Origin: Apricaphanius iberus
Lineage: Eukaryota > Chordata > Actinopteri > Cyprinodontiformes > Aphaniidae
Reading direction: 5' to 3'
Length of the DNA: 64,000 bases
Assembly (NCBI GenBank): GCA_028564705.1
Contig: JAPXFQ010002620.1
Span: 1,798,001 to 1,862,000, forward strand
Made by a program: the position numbers and the translations under genes. Below the pieces are notes generated by a model that saw nothing but the letters and a program-made list of their open reading frames with translations, did no database searches and was not told the DNA's origin. This document shows positions 30,910 through 42,084 of this stretch, piece after piece; positions within the stretch are counted from its first letter, which is position 1; the number at the start of each line of letters is the position of its first letter.

Positions 30910-31882
30910 ATGACAGAATCATCTGACCATCCTGACTCAGCGGCACAGTTACGCTCAGCTCTTTCAGAGCAAGTGGCCATGTTGGGCCGACACGAAGTAT
31001 TACTACAAGACTTAGCTCGCCAACATGTCACTTACCAACAGGGTTTTTCTCGGATCACACAACTATTAGACCAACTTCACGCTACCAGACCTAGAGCTGA
31101 CATTCCGAGCTCTCCTAATCCACCCGCGTCAGCAGCTCAGCCTTCTTTCCCTTCCACGACATTTAGAGAAGTAGTTTCTCCTCCTCCTGAACCTTTCTTG
31201 GGGCAGATTGCCAAGAGTAGAGGTTTTTTGTTTCAATGCTCTCTAGCCTTCAAACGATCTCCAACCCATTTCCATCTAGGTGCTAATAAAATTTATTTCG
31301 TGGTAGCGTTACTCCATGACCGAGCTCTTCAGTGGGCTAATGCCAGGTTCAGCCAGTTAGACTTAGCTACAATCACTTATCAAGAATTCAGAACCCAGTT
31401 TGAACTCACCTTTTGTCCCTCAATCGGTGAGGAAGAGATTGCCAAGCAGCTGTGGAGCCTCAAGCAAGGCAACCGGCCGGTTGCTGATCTGACTATTGAT
31501 TTCCGCATTCTTGCGGCCGAATCAGGCTGGAACCATCTATCTCAAAGATGAATTAGCCACCCGCGACGAACCACACTCTCTGGATGACTTGAGCTCATTA
31601 GCAATCAAAATAGACGCTCGATTACGAGAGAGATCTAAGACCCGGATTCATGCTCCTTCTCGCTCCGCTCCTGTTCACTTTCAATCCGTTCCTGATCCAG
31701 TTCCTGACCTAAATTTCACTCCAGCCAGCTCCGACCCAGAACCAATGCAAATCGGAAACACTCTGCTCACTCCGGCGGAACACCATCGCCGCATAGGGAA
31801 CCGGGCTTGTTTGTATTTTGGAGAAACAGGTCACTTTATCGCTGCCTGCCCGGTTCGGCCAAAAGGGGGAGCTTGTCAGTAA
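30910..31882 (+). pseudogene. Sushi-type Ty3/Gypsy gag, broken
   Basis: Gag forms the particle of the retrotransposon. From ATG 30910 it opens MTESSDHPDSAAQLRSALSE, with a coiled-coil region and then the capsid (LVALLH-type AVVALLHDRALQWANARF context, ITYQEFRTQFELTFC). Near 31535 a deletion with frameshift leads into DELATRDEPHSLDDLSSLAI, as in PEG10/RTL-like sushi gags. The zinc knuckle at about 31806-31853 (CLYFGETGHFIAAC) has Phe in place of the second Cys. Sequence changes to Rex1 right after 31882, so protease and RT are absent. Confidence 0.8.
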
Positions 31883-32159
31883 GGCTGGGATCAAGATGGC
31901 GCCGCTGCTGGACGCCTCGGTACTTCACTCCCTAGTACTTGTTACATATTTCCTTTTTTGCGTAGTTTTCTGCACTCCCTCTGCTATTAAAATTAGCAGA
32001 GAGGAAATCTTACAAATAGGGCCATCCAGTGCCGGACTTTTTTCACCGGTTTTTAATCAACCAGACTGCTTTATGGAGATTCTGACCGGAGGAGCAGCAG
32101 CGCTCTGTGGATTTAAACGTAGACGCCGACGAGGGAAATGAGCTGGAGCGTTCGTTAAG

Positions 32160-33975
32160 TTGCGGCAGCGGGGATTACGCACCGCTCTCCCATCCATACA
32201 TCTGGGGAACGTCCGCTCTCTGTCTAATAAAATGGAAGAATTGCTACTTCTTCTATCCAAGAACTCAGACTTTCGTCGTTCTGCCGCCTTTTGCTTCACT
32301 GAAACCTGGTCCAGTGAACACATCCCGCACAGCGCACTACAGCTGCCGCGCTTCCAGCTGTTCGGAGTAGACCGCTGCGCAGAACTGTCTGGGAAGTCAA
32401 AGGGAGGAGGAACGTGCTTCTACATAAACAAAGGTTGGTGTACAGATGTCACAGTGTTAAAGAAGACATGCAGCCCTCACATAGAGTCTTTTTTCATAAA
32501 ACTGTAGACCATTTTATTTACCGCGGGAGTTCGCCTCGTTTCTGCTGGTCGCTGTATACATTCCACCGCAGACCTGCGTAACGGAGGCATTACATCAACT
32601 CGCCGACCAGATCACAGGCGTGGAGAAAACTCACCCGGTCTCTCTGCTAATCATTCTCGGGGATTTTAATGGAGCAAATCTCAAACTTGAACTGCCTAAA
32701 TATAGACAACACGTGACGTGTCCCACCAGGGACATGAACACTTAAAGCTTGGTTTATACTTGCCACGTCCGGGAGGTCCGTTTAAGATCACGGGTATCAC
32801 CATCTTGTAAACAACAGTGATTACTACTTCTACTATGGTGTAGTGTTGTATGCATGCCGTAGAGCCCTATGCCGCCCCCTACAGTCATCAAGAATATTGG
32901 CTCTCAGCAGGGACAAGCTGCAAAAAGTATAAACGCTGCAAGAAGGCGTTCCGCACGTCTCGTTTCCGCGCGGAATGTTCATGCGGCTAGCATAAACCAA
33001 GCTTTAGACCACTGCTGCACCACAATAAAGAATGCATATCGCTCTGTCCCCCGTGCTGCTTTGGGACTTTCTGACCACTGCCTGGTCCACCTCATCCCAT
33101 CTTACAAGCAGAAGCTGAAATCTGCTAAGCCTGTAGTAAGAACTGTAAAGAGATGGACAGATGAGTCAAAGATGCAGTTACAGGCCTGCTTTGACTGCAC
33201 TGATTGGAGCGTCTTTGAAGCAGCAGCCTCAGACCTGGACGAACTGACTGACACTGTGACATCTTACATCAGCTTTTGTGAGGACAGGTGTGTGCAGACC
33301 AAAATTTTCTGCACGTTCAAACAACAAACCATGGTTCACTGCAGAATTGAAATGGCTACGCCAGGACAAGGAGGAGGCCTACAGGAGTGGGGATCGGGAC
33401 CTGTACAAGCAGGCCAGGAACAAGCTGACAAAGGAGATCAAGGCAGCAAAAAGGACCTACAGTGTTAAGCTGAAGGAGCGTTTTTCTGCCAACGACTCTT
33501 CTGCAGTTTGGAAGGGCCTGCAGACCATTACCAACTACAGGAGACCATCCCCCCACCATGTGGGGAGCACGCGCCTGGCTGACGACCTCAATTACTTTTT
33601 CTCCAGGTTTGAAACTACTTTCACACCTTCCACCTCCCCCACCATCTCCATCACAAAAGGCCTAGCATCACCCCAAACCACCCCCGTACTTGACCCCCTG
33701 CCTGCGCTGAGGATCTGCGAACAGGATGTGCGGCAACTATTTCAGAGACAGAGGATTAAGAAAGCATCAGGTCCTGATGGAGTGTCTCCATCCTGTCTGA
33801 AAGTCTGTGCTGACCAGCTGGCTCCAGTCTTCACTCAGATCTTCAATAACTCCCTGGAGCTGTGTGAGGTCCGCTCCTGCCTCAAACGCTCCACCATCAT
33901 TCCGGTTCCCAAGAAGTCCCCTGTCACAGGATTAAATGACTACAGACCAGTCGCCCTGACATCTGTGGTCATAAA
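32160..33975 (+). pseudogene. Rex1 endonuclease plus N-terminal RT, broken
   Basis: The endonuclease reads IHLGNVRSLSNKMEELLLLL, FCFTETWSSEHIP and GGGTCFYINKGW, then decays after TAG near 32507. After the MITE the frame resumes with DHCCTTIKNAYRSVPRAALG, LSDHCLVHLIPSYKQKL and TVKRWTDESKMQLQACF. A frameshift near 33330 moves to NKPWFTAELKWLRQDKEEAY and the RT start KKASGPDGVSPSC with PVTGLNDYRPVALTSVV. The catalytic palm is missing. Confidence 0.82.
32745..33003. mobile_element. 259-bp Harbinger-like MITE in Rex1 copy 2
   Basis: Ends AAGCTTGGTTTATACTTGCC and the complement of GCTAGCATAAACCAAGCT form inverted repeats. TTA flanks both sides (32742-32744 and 33004-33006). Rex1 coding sequence is contiguous when the insert is ignored. 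There is no coding capacity. TTA duplication and size suggest a PIF/Harbinger MITE. Confidence 0.85.
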
Positions 33976-34110
33976 TAATATTCAGTTAAAAACTAAACTA
34001 AAAATTCAATCAAATAAGTTTCATCAGAAGACATGGTATTAACTTTCACGGTTATACTGATGATACACAGTTGTACATCTCCATGTCGGAAGGGGCAGTA
34101 CATAAAAATC
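33976..34110 (+). pseudogene. Small L2-like RT fragment
   Basis: CATGGTATTAACTTTCACGG and GATGATACACAGTTGTACAT give INFHGYTDDTQLYISM, matching [11 protein letters not shown] of the L2-like element at 24610. It is only the motif C region and abuts the truncated Rex1. Confidence 0.65.
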
Positions 34111-34518
34111 AGAGACGGTAATAACCGGAGTGGGAACAGCTGTGAGTCTTGGAAGTGGTATGACCTCCTGCCCACAGACTGTCCAACGAAGGCAACACGG
34201 CAGCTGGGGACTCATTAGACCCTGCTGGTAATTACTTTCATTTAAAGTGATCTGTAAACTTTTTAATAAGCACTAGTGATGAGGTTCTGTGGATCTCGAG
34301 GCCTAGCGAGATGTCTTTGTTTGTATATAACCTTGGACAAAACAGTGTCGAGGTAACACGCTACAGGAGCTAGCTGGCTTAGCATTCCATTGTTTACATG
34401 AAGGGAAGACAGCAGCTAGAACTTATTTTAAAACGGCAGATTTTGTACAACTGCACGTGAGGGATGTGTTAGTATTTTTCTTGTTTTGGGTAATGACGAT
34501 GGGGGTTATGCATTCCTG
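34111..34518. other. No gene recognised
   Basis: Unassigned sequence between the L2-like fragment and Harbinger remnants. It may contain an end of the Harbinger C element but no inverted repeat was found. Confidence 0.4.
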
Positions 34519-34672
34519 ACACAAGCACACAGGAGGGATCAGATGACAGCTCATCTGAGGACGAGATAGAAACGAGGTCGTCCAGCAGCACGCATAAACC
34601 CTCCAGCTCTGTGGTGGAAGACACTACACCGGCCAGACATCAAAGCATTCCGAAACCACCCCCGACACACGG
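34519..34672 (+). pseudogene. Ser/acid-rich exon, probably Harbinger C Myb-like gene
   Basis: Reads STQEGSDDSSSEDEIETRSS, STHKPSSSVVEDTTPAR and PKPPPTHG, ending at a good splice donor (GGTAAGAT). The composition and position opposite a Harbinger transposase suggest the spacer region of the Myb/SANT-like partner gene. This is inference. Confidence 0.35.
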
Positions 34673-34992
34673 GTAAGATGTCAACTCAGCAATGGTTTGG
34701 TTATGGTTTTCAACAAATTAACCTACTTATTTTCATAGTTGATGTGCTAAAACCTGTTGTTTGTCGATTCTGTAGGGCAGAAAACAAAAGACAAACCATG
34801 CTTGTAAACACATCCCAATTGTTAATTAATTAATTAATTTACAAAGTCTAAAAACAGCTTCATACAGTGTTAGATTTTGAAAATATTTTTTCTGAATTAG
34901 CAGTCCAACAGTTTGAGTCCTGAAGTATTGTAAAAGTGTGTGGATTTAGTCATTTTCATAAAAAAAAAGAATAAGTACATAACAACTCGGCT

Positions 34993-35268
34993 ATTGTGGG
35001 TGCATTTGTACATTGCCTTTGACAGCACCAGACCGGTCGAGCGGAAGTGGTCACAAAGATTGTGAAGGACACAGCAAGCAAGAACCAGGTCTCTCACAAC
35101 TTCAATGTTGTCATCGCCACCTGCCTTTGAGTCGCCCAAATAAATTTTCCACCACAAAACGTGCCCTGGATGTGTGCTTGTTGTAGGTCTGCTGTTCCGC
35201 TGTCAGGCATCCATTATTGGCAATTGGTTTTATCAGCCAACTTTGCAAAGGATAAGCTAAGTCTCACA
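34993..35268 (-). pseudogene. PIF/Harbinger transposase C-terminus (Harbinger C)
   Basis: The minus strand reads LAYPLQSWLIKPI, TAEQQTYNKHTSRARFVVEN, LFGRLKGRW (the Glu of the DDE triad lies in VVEN) and, after a frameshift near 35130, NIEVVRDLVLACCVLHNLC. These are the last motifs of a Harbinger transposase. The N-terminal half is absent. A TTAA repeat at about 34820-34836 lies downstream. Confidence 0.8.
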
Positions 35269-35289
35269 TTCTAGACGCTGAATAAAACT

Positions 35290-37015
35290 TTTATAATAAA
35301 TGATTTGATTTTAGACAATAATCTTCATTGTTTATTTTTAACGGAGACATGGCTGAGTACGGAGGCCTCGACTGTTCTTACAGAGGCCTCTCCACCTAAT
35401 TTTAACTTTTCTTATTCAACAAGGAGTAGCCAGAGGGGAGGTGGAACTGCTTTTATAAGTTCATAAACTCTTTCCGCCAAACCTGTTTTATTTAATAATT
35501 TTACCACTTTTGAATATACTGCCTCTGTTTTTAGCACTCCTCAGGTTTTATGTGTCACCGTTTATAGGCCTCCGAAAAGAAATGCACTTTTTATTACAGA
35601 ATTTTCAGAGTTTTTACACAACTTTTATGAAAGGATCATTTTAGCTGGTGATTTTAATCCACATATAGATAACCTTTTAGATCCTTTATCAACAGATTTT
35701 TTAAATATTTTGAATTATATGGATTTTAGCCAACATGTCATGCAGCCTACTCACAACAGAGGACACACTCTGGACTTGGCCTGCCCACCAGTGTGTCCTC
35801 TGTTGTTGACTTGGCTGTCTCTGACCACTACTGTGTGTTTTTCAAACTCCCCAGTTTTATCCGATTAGAGACCTCTGTGAGAACTTTCAGGAAGCGTCAT
35901 CTAACTCCTGAAGTGGCTGCAGGTTTTCTTGAAGTTTTTAAAAAGTTCATGAATGATTTCAACAGTAGGCTTCAATCTGCTCTCGATCTGCTGGCTCCAC
36001 TTAAAATTGTAAACACATTCAAAACGCACAGACCATGGAGAAGTGAAGATCTTAAAAAATTAAAGAGTAGCTGCAGGGTGGCAGAAAGGAAATGGATGAA
36101 AAATAAAATTACAATAAATCATCAGATATACATAGAACATCTCAGATCATACAATAACGCTTTAAGAAATTCCAGAAATGCATACTTTTACAGAATCATC
36201 TCAGAACACAAAAATAGCCCCAAAATTCTGTTTTCGACTATTGACAATATTCTAAATCATATTTCTAATACTTATCAGAAAACCCCCTCAAACACTCTCT
36301 GTGAGGAGTTTGCAGACCACTTCAGACGGAAGGTAGACACCATCAGATGTAATATTTTATTCTCTTAAACAAACATGGTTTTAGACAAATCTGAGTGTCT
36401 GCCTTCACCAGAGGAAACACTGGACAGTTTTGTCCTGGTAGAAGCTGGGACCCTTGATAAAGTTTTCTCCTCAGTGAGGCCCACCACAAGTGTGTTGGAC
36501 CCAATTCCCACCCATTTTTTTAAAGCAATTTTATGGTTCTTTTAAAGATGAGATTTTAAACTTTATGAATTGCTCCCTTCAGACGGGGTTTTTTACTGCT
36601 GCCTTTAAAGCGGCGGTAGTGAGGCCCCTGCTGAAGAAGAGCAATTTAGATTTTAATGATTTAAACAACTACCGACTGGGCGTGATTTTTGACTGTGAGC
36701 AGACTTTTATCCCCCACATTAAAAATATCACTAAAATAAGTTTTTATCACCTAAAGAACATCGTCAGAGTCCGTTCCATTCTCTCTCGGGCCAATACGGA
36801 GACGCTAATGCATGGTTTTATCACCAGTAGACTTGATTATTGTAACGCCCTACTTGCTGGTCTTCCCAAAAAGACTACCTCAAGTTTACAGCTTTTACAG
36901 AATTCAGCAGCTCGTGTCCTGATGGAGACCAGGAAGCGGGAACATATTACACCGGTCTAGGAATCACTGCATTGGCTCCCCGTATGTTTTAGGATTTTAA
37001 GGTTATTTTAATGGT
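35290..37015 (+). mobile_element. L2/CR1-like LINE 3 with internal deletion
   Basis: Endonuclease, linker, a short piece of RT start and the C-terminal region follow in order on the plus strand. Most of the RT palm is missing. Sequence differs from L2-like copies 1 and 2, so this is another subfamily. Confidence 0.8.
35300..36960 (+). pseudogene. L2/CR1-like ORF2, palm deleted
   Basis: Endonuclease pieces: CLFLTETWLSTEAS, RGGGTAFISS, CVTVYRPPKRNA, ILAGDFNPHIDN, HTLDLAC and LAVSDHYCVFFKLP. The linker runs open from 35793 to 36368. The RT begins with AAFKAAVVRPLLKKSNLDFN and DLNNYR at about 36600-36680, then jumps directly to LGVIFDCEQTF and YHLKNIVRVRSILS. LDYCNALLAGLPKK and LQNSAARVL follow. 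Motifs A, B and C are all missing, so this copy was internally deleted. The join is in frame. Confidence 0.82.
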
Positions 37016-39600
37016 TTAATGGTAGAAATTAAGCCCGAACCTGGCCAGGTTCCCTAACCCTATGAAACCCAAAAAGTAGGCTAATTGCCTACAGTACTGT
37101 CATACGTTTCACATTACAGAGCACTCTTATGCTATAAAACTACTGTATCTGGGTATAAGACTACAGTGGTAGGCTATTTGAACCCTGAGTTTCTGAGTTA
37201 CATTCAAACTTAGGCTACATACAAACCAGCAAACCATAGAGGAACAGATAGGGGAACATTTTTTAATGACATTTATATAGGCTACCCTGAGTCTGATACA
37301 TCAATAAATCATTAACATTAAAATCACTGCTCCTCCCCGTGGACAAAAGAGGCATTGCAGCTGGTTTTCACTCAGGCTCCTTGGGGGCGAGACCTCACTG
37401 AAGACGTCATAGCGGGGGATTACATTACCACCACGGACCTGTCAGGGACCTTTGACGGATCAGGCACGTACCAGTCAAGGGCCAGTCAAGGACCAATCAT
37501 GGAAACATGAGAACTTTTAAATTGCTACTACTGTATAAACATTCAAGGATGTGTTATGAGAATGTTATAATGCTGATACTTTTTTTTCGCTTCATAAGTA
37601 TAAACATTCACAGGGGAAAGAGTTTGCTATCCTCAGCAAAACAGCTCCCATGAAACAGCTGCAGTTTGTCTGTTTCCTAAAAAGCTTGTTTGGGGCCAGA
37701 GAGACTGATTAGCCAGAGGGACTGCCTGGGGATGAAGCTTGGCCCGCCATATTCTTCACGCACCCTCTGTGTCTATAACTAGAGACGGAACTGTTTTGTT
37801 GACGAGAGTCTGCTGTGGGATTTTGGTGCACTATCGCCCGGCTCACATTGAGTTAACAGGTCTGACCGAGAGGTGACTGGCTCTCCACTCTCAAGTGTCA
37901 AAGGTGAGATGCTGTGATGAAAACGTAATGCCTGTTTGATGAAGCATTGTTTTGTTTGAGCTGATGATACCGTATATTGTGTGGGGGATAAAAGCGACAC
38001 GTTATTCTAACATAAATCAGTGTCCTTGTTGTCCTTTTAATATTGTGTGTGCCGACCTGCAACGATCCTTTAAAAATGTTTCCCAAAACATGTTGCCGTT
38101 GTCGGCAGGATATACCTGTGAACTACACAAACAATGTTTAAAAATAAGGGGAAGCCTGTCGAAGGCCCCGGGGGGACAGCAAGTCTGAGACTCATATGGT
38201 TGCGCAGGAACTCCGGAAGGGAGGAGGGCGCCCCGAGCCCTGGAAAGCCATCGTTAAAGAGGCTGATTCAGGGTCAGTGGCTGCTGTGCTGCGCAAAATA
38301 CCGGTTGTCACAGCGAGGAAACCGCTGGATGCTGTGTAGAGGAGACGTTGCTGTGTTAAAAGCTTATTTAAGGCTTGAGGGAAAAGGTCCAGTCTCCAAA
38401 AGAGGTTAGTCTGTGTGGTTAAATAGGAAAAAACAAAAATAGGAAATACAGGTGTGAGTGTGTGGAGATCTCAACTCTGTGTAAAAAGCAGAGTCTTACG
38501 ATTAAAAACTCGAGTATAAAGTATTATCTAGCAAAATATATACATTTATAAGTGTGTAGTGGTGGATAAGTGAAGTAAATTATACTAATATATATATAGA
38601 TATATATATTAATACAGATAGTTGTCGTGGCTGCGGGTGGAAAGCTGTGTGGGAATTTCGGTCTTGTTGGAAGGATTCTCAGCTGTCGCATTGCGGCTGG
38701 TGGTTTTGTTTCCGCCCATGTACAGTGCTCATTTCAAAGCAGTCCCTAAAAGTTGTTGGAGCTGTTGCCAGCTAAACGGCACAGCTTTGTTGAAAAGAAG
38801 CTGGAGATGTGCTCTGAGGAGCACTATGGTGCATTTTGAGCTGAAAAGCAAGGTTGAAACAAAGAAGCTTTAAATATATGCTTTAATGATAGACAAAACG
38901 GGTTTTGTGGCCACAAGTTATAAGGACAGTCTAAAAGTTAGTGCTTAGTTGGTGGTGTTAAACGTTGTTCCGAATGCGGAACTAATGTTGGGCACGCGTT
39001 TTAGTCTGTGCTGAATTTGTGTCGGACATGCCTTTGTGGTGCCAAATTAAAGTCTGGAAAGTGGTGTGAATCACGCTGACAAGTACTGAAATTGAGGTGT
39101 GGAGTTCTCCATTTACCGAAGGGTGTGCTGCTATTTTCTTGAGTATTTTCGCTGCAGAGTTTAAGTGTTTTAAGCGACGTTGGCCGAAAGGGCTAACGTT
39201 AGCACCAGGCTGCCGGCAACAGTGCCTCGCTGAAAGCTAGCAGTGAGCGGAGCTGTTCTTCGCTGGTAAAGGGCTAGTTTGGCACGAATCTAGTCGCTGT
39301 TGTGCACAGTTATGATGCAAGGTTGTTCTAAGCTAGCTAATCACGGACCAGTCCTAACTAGCAGTGTTTTAGAGACTAGAAGTCTCTTGTAATACCTCTG
39401 GCTATATGATAGTGAACATGCTGCTGACGCGTCCGGTAAAAAGGAGGAGTAAATATGTCCTGCTGAAACCCTGCCTGCTAACTTCAAACAGTCTTAATAG
39501 AACCCTAAATATGATGACACAATGTTGGGCGAACAGAATACAAGGTATTCTTTTAGTTCTGTAACTGCCCTATGCTCAAACACACTTAAGTCAGCGTAAT
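37016..39600. other. 2.6 kb without a recognised gene
   Basis: Mixed sequence. A splice-donor-like AAAGGTGAGATG lies near 37900, and a frame at 38134-38409 gives a basic peptide without known motifs. AT-rich tracts with ATATAT runs occur near 38540-38620. It may be the leader of an older element; I cannot assign it. Confidence 0.4.
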
Positions 39601-39948
39601 GATCAGAGACGGTCTCTATATATCTTCCAAGATTAAGCTAAGGAAATGACAGATATGTCGACGGCACTTGGCTCAAGATTTTAATACTTACCTTCTAGAG
39701 AGGTTCCTGGTGTCCGAACGGAAGTATGTGTCAAAATCCCTATCCTCAAGCAATTTAACCCATGTATGCTGTTCATCTACAGCCAGCCTTTTATGGTTAA
39801 AGGTGATTTTGCAAATATATGTTTATGGTATGCAAAGTTAATGTTTATTTATCTTTTGAGACAAAATGCCTTTTAAGAAATGCTGAATCACTTGCCTCCA
39901 CAATGTTCTTCTGGATGCGAGAAAGTACGCAGGAACATGTGCTGTGAG
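39601..39948 (-). repeat. tRNA-Lys repeat-unit flank, inverted relative to 29000
   Basis: The complement of this stretch matches both the 18946-19040 unit (ATCTTGAGCCAAGTGC and TCTTGGAAGATATATAGAG) and 29073-29190 (CTCGCATCCAG and AAAGGCATTTTGTCTCAAAA). It leads straight into a tRNA-Lys half. Confidence 0.7.
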
Positions 39949-39978
39949 GCCTGGCTAGTGCAGTCGGTAGAGCATGAG
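39949..39978 (+). tRNA. 5' half of tRNA-Lys, cut in the anticodon stem
   Basis: The 30 bases match positions 1-30 of tRNA-Lys with three changes, ending GGTAGAGCATGAG. The expected continuation ACTCTTAATCTC is replaced by CCACGCCCCTTC, the start of Tx1-like LINE leader sequence. It is the site into which the LINE inserted or at which a rearrangement occurred. Confidence 0.65.
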
Positions 39979-40267
39979 CCACGCCCCTTCATGCAATCAG
40001 TGAGCAGCCGTGTAGTGTGAGAGCAAGGAGTGCTTACTCGTTTTTCTCAGATTTTTTGTGTTGTTTAGGTTTTTTCAATAATTTTGGGGTTTTCTTAGTT
40101 TAATTTTAGTTGGATAATTCGTTTTTAAATCCCTCCACTGTAGAGTTTCGCTCAGGGGAGGCGCCCTTTTTTAAGGATGGATAATAGGCATAAAGAACAA
40201 GGACTGGACAAAGGATCAAACACAAACGAACCTGAGGGAAGAAGGAAGAAGAGAGAAGACTGGTTAA

Positions 40268-41512
40268 ATGGTGATGATGGAACCAAAGACAAGACAAGAA
40301 CCTGTCAACATGCAAAAGATATGTGGCCCTTGTAGAAGGGATTTAACCGTCAAAGTAACGGTGGAGGGGGAGGAGAGGGTGCCGGTAATGCAGCTCATTA
40401 GATCAATTAGGATGTTGTTTGGAGGGATATTAGGCTGCAGGCAGACTGCACCCAAGAGTTATGAAGTTGCTATGTCAAATGAAACTGCTAAAAATAAGTT
40501 AATGGATGGCTTCAGGATTAATAATACACAGGTCACTGCCAAACCACTAATCTCTGATGAAATGCTGGTCTCTTTTCTCAACCTGCCATTGTATACAGAA
40601 GACGCTGAGATTTTAGAGAAATTGATGGCCTGGGGGGTTAGCCCAGCATCTGCCATAAAACGGAGAACCAGGCCAGGCACGAACACCTTAGATGGAGCAT
40701 GTTTTCTCAAGGTCAAATTTACAGATGAAGTGAAATCACTACCATACTCAATGAAATTTCAGACAGCGAACGGTGCACATTTTTTTCGGGTAATACATGA
40801 CAGACAGGTAAAGGTGTGCAGAATTTGCCTGCAGCCAGGCCATATCTTGCGGGAGTGTCCGGACTTCCTGTGCCATAAGTGCAATCAGCAGGGACACTTT
40901 GCCCGGGAGTGTGACGGGGATGACAGGAAGTGTGTGGTGTGCAGGTTAAAAATGGATCACTGTATTGGTGGAGAGATTAGTCCGACACAATCTGATGAAG
41001 AACAACTGGATGGCCCTGCACAAAAAATTGAAGAGGAGGAAGAGGCACCGAGCTCCGATCGTCAGCAGGAGGTGTTGGAGGAATGTTTCACACCTATCTC
41101 CAGTCAGACAAGGGAGGGGACAGTGGAGCCTGCTCCTACCCTTATGATGGAGAAAATTTTTGGGCCAGCTCCGGGAAGAGCAAAGGGGGGTGAATCCAGA
41201 TGGGACGCTACCCCGGGGCTTCCAGGGAGCGTTTTGGTGAACACATCAGCTGCCCTGAGTGAGTCTGGCCAAAGAGCTCCAGTAGAGGAAGGAGGGCCTG
41301 TCACGAGAGGACACAAGCCTATGGCAAAAAAGACCAGATTGTCACTTTCTAAAGAGAGGGGTCCAATGTGTGGAAACATTGAGTTCTCTCAGTCAGAAAG
41401 AGATAGGAGTCCTGTTAAGGGCACTGTGACAAGAGAATGGGAAGAAGATGATGATCCTTTTGCCAGAACACCCGGAGCCAGTAGACTCAAGAGTAACAGA
41501 AGAATCGACTGA
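40268..41512 (+). CDS. Tx1-type ORF1 protein with CCHC zinc knuckles
   Basis: A 414-residue open frame for the RNA-binding ORF1 protein. The N-terminal half shows NETAKNKLMDGFRINNTQV and LISDEMLVSFLNLP, a region typical of Tx1 ORF1. Residues about 180-235 contain two clear knuckles, CRICLQPGHILREC and CHKCNQQGHFAREC, and a third Cys-rich motif CVVCRLKMDHC. The C-terminal half is acidic and Ser/Pro-rich. An upstream ATG at 40177 opens another frame of 50 codons in a different phase. The native start could lie there with a later slip, so the N-terminus is uncertain. No stop interrupts the frame. Confidence 0.82.
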   Translation: MVMMEPKTRQEPVNMQKICGPCRRDLTVKVTVEGEERVPVMQLIRSIRMLFGGILGCRQTAPKSYEVAMSNETAKNKLMDGFRINNTQVTAKPLISDEMLVSFLNLPLYTEDAEILEKLMAWGVSPASAIKRRTRPGTNTLDGACFLKVKFTDEVKSLPYSMKFQTANGAHFFRVIHDRQVKVCRICLQPGHILRECPDFLCHKCNQQGHFARECDGDDRKCVVCRLKMDHCIGGEISPTQSDEEQLDGPAQKIEEEEEAPSSDRQQEVLEECFTPISSQTREGTVEPAPTLMMEKIFGPAPGRAKGGESRWDATPGLPGSVLVNTSAALSESGQRAPVEEGGPVTRGHKPMAKKTRLSLSKERGPMCGNIEFSQSERDRSPVKGTVTREWEEDDDPFARTPGASRLKSNRRID

Positions 41513-42084
41513 AGACTCTGAAATAGATTCAGGGTCGGCTGTTGGGAAGCACGGATCTGTCTCGGGTAAATCTTTAGGAAAAGGCAGGAAATGATGATGA
41601 TTATGCTGCATTCCATGCACCTTTTTTGGCCCTTGGGTTGCCCTTAGGGGTTGGTTGTTGTTGAAAGGAGTCGGGGTGCTCCTGCAGGTAAAGAAATGGC
41701 ATGGGAAGGAGCTCCTGGTTGGTCCGATGATCCTGCTGATGTAGAGAGCCCTTTCCTTGACACCATGTGTTTTTGAATTCTTTTTCTATATGTCACTGTG
41801 ATTCTAAAGTATGTGTCTTTCATCCTATGTCTCTATGGAATAGAATCAACATGGCAAAAGGAGTTGGGTGATGAAGATGACAGCCGAATGGACCAGCCTT
41901 GGCAGGATGAGAAGATTGCAAGATGGATGAATAACATCGTAATGAATACTTTTTTTTCCTTGCATCTGGAGAAAGGTCAAGCGTCCTCTTGGGTTCGATG
42001 AAGGAATCTATGGAAGAACTGGTTAGACTTTGACATATATGAATGTAGACAAGCTGACTTCTTACAAAGAACAAGATTCCTGAT
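41513..42084 (+). other. Spacer between ORF1 and ORF2 of the Tx1-type LINE
   Basis: No coding frame. It lies between the ORF1 stop and the endonuclease, as usual for this group. Confidence 0.5.

Larger units (their letters stand above)
31883..33975 (+). mobile_element. Rex1 LINE 2, 3'-truncated, with MITE inside
   Basis: It starts near GCTGGGATCAAGATGGCGCC with a leader, then the endonuclease and the N-terminal half of RT. It is colinear with the Rex1 copy at 14199-16444. It stops after NDYRPVALTSVV, where unrelated L2-like sequence begins. A 259-bp MITE interrupts the endonuclease. Confidence 0.85.

Noticed and set aside
38134..38409. 91-residue basic frame
   Set aside because: There is no recognisable motif, splice context or start preference, so it was left as unassigned DNA.
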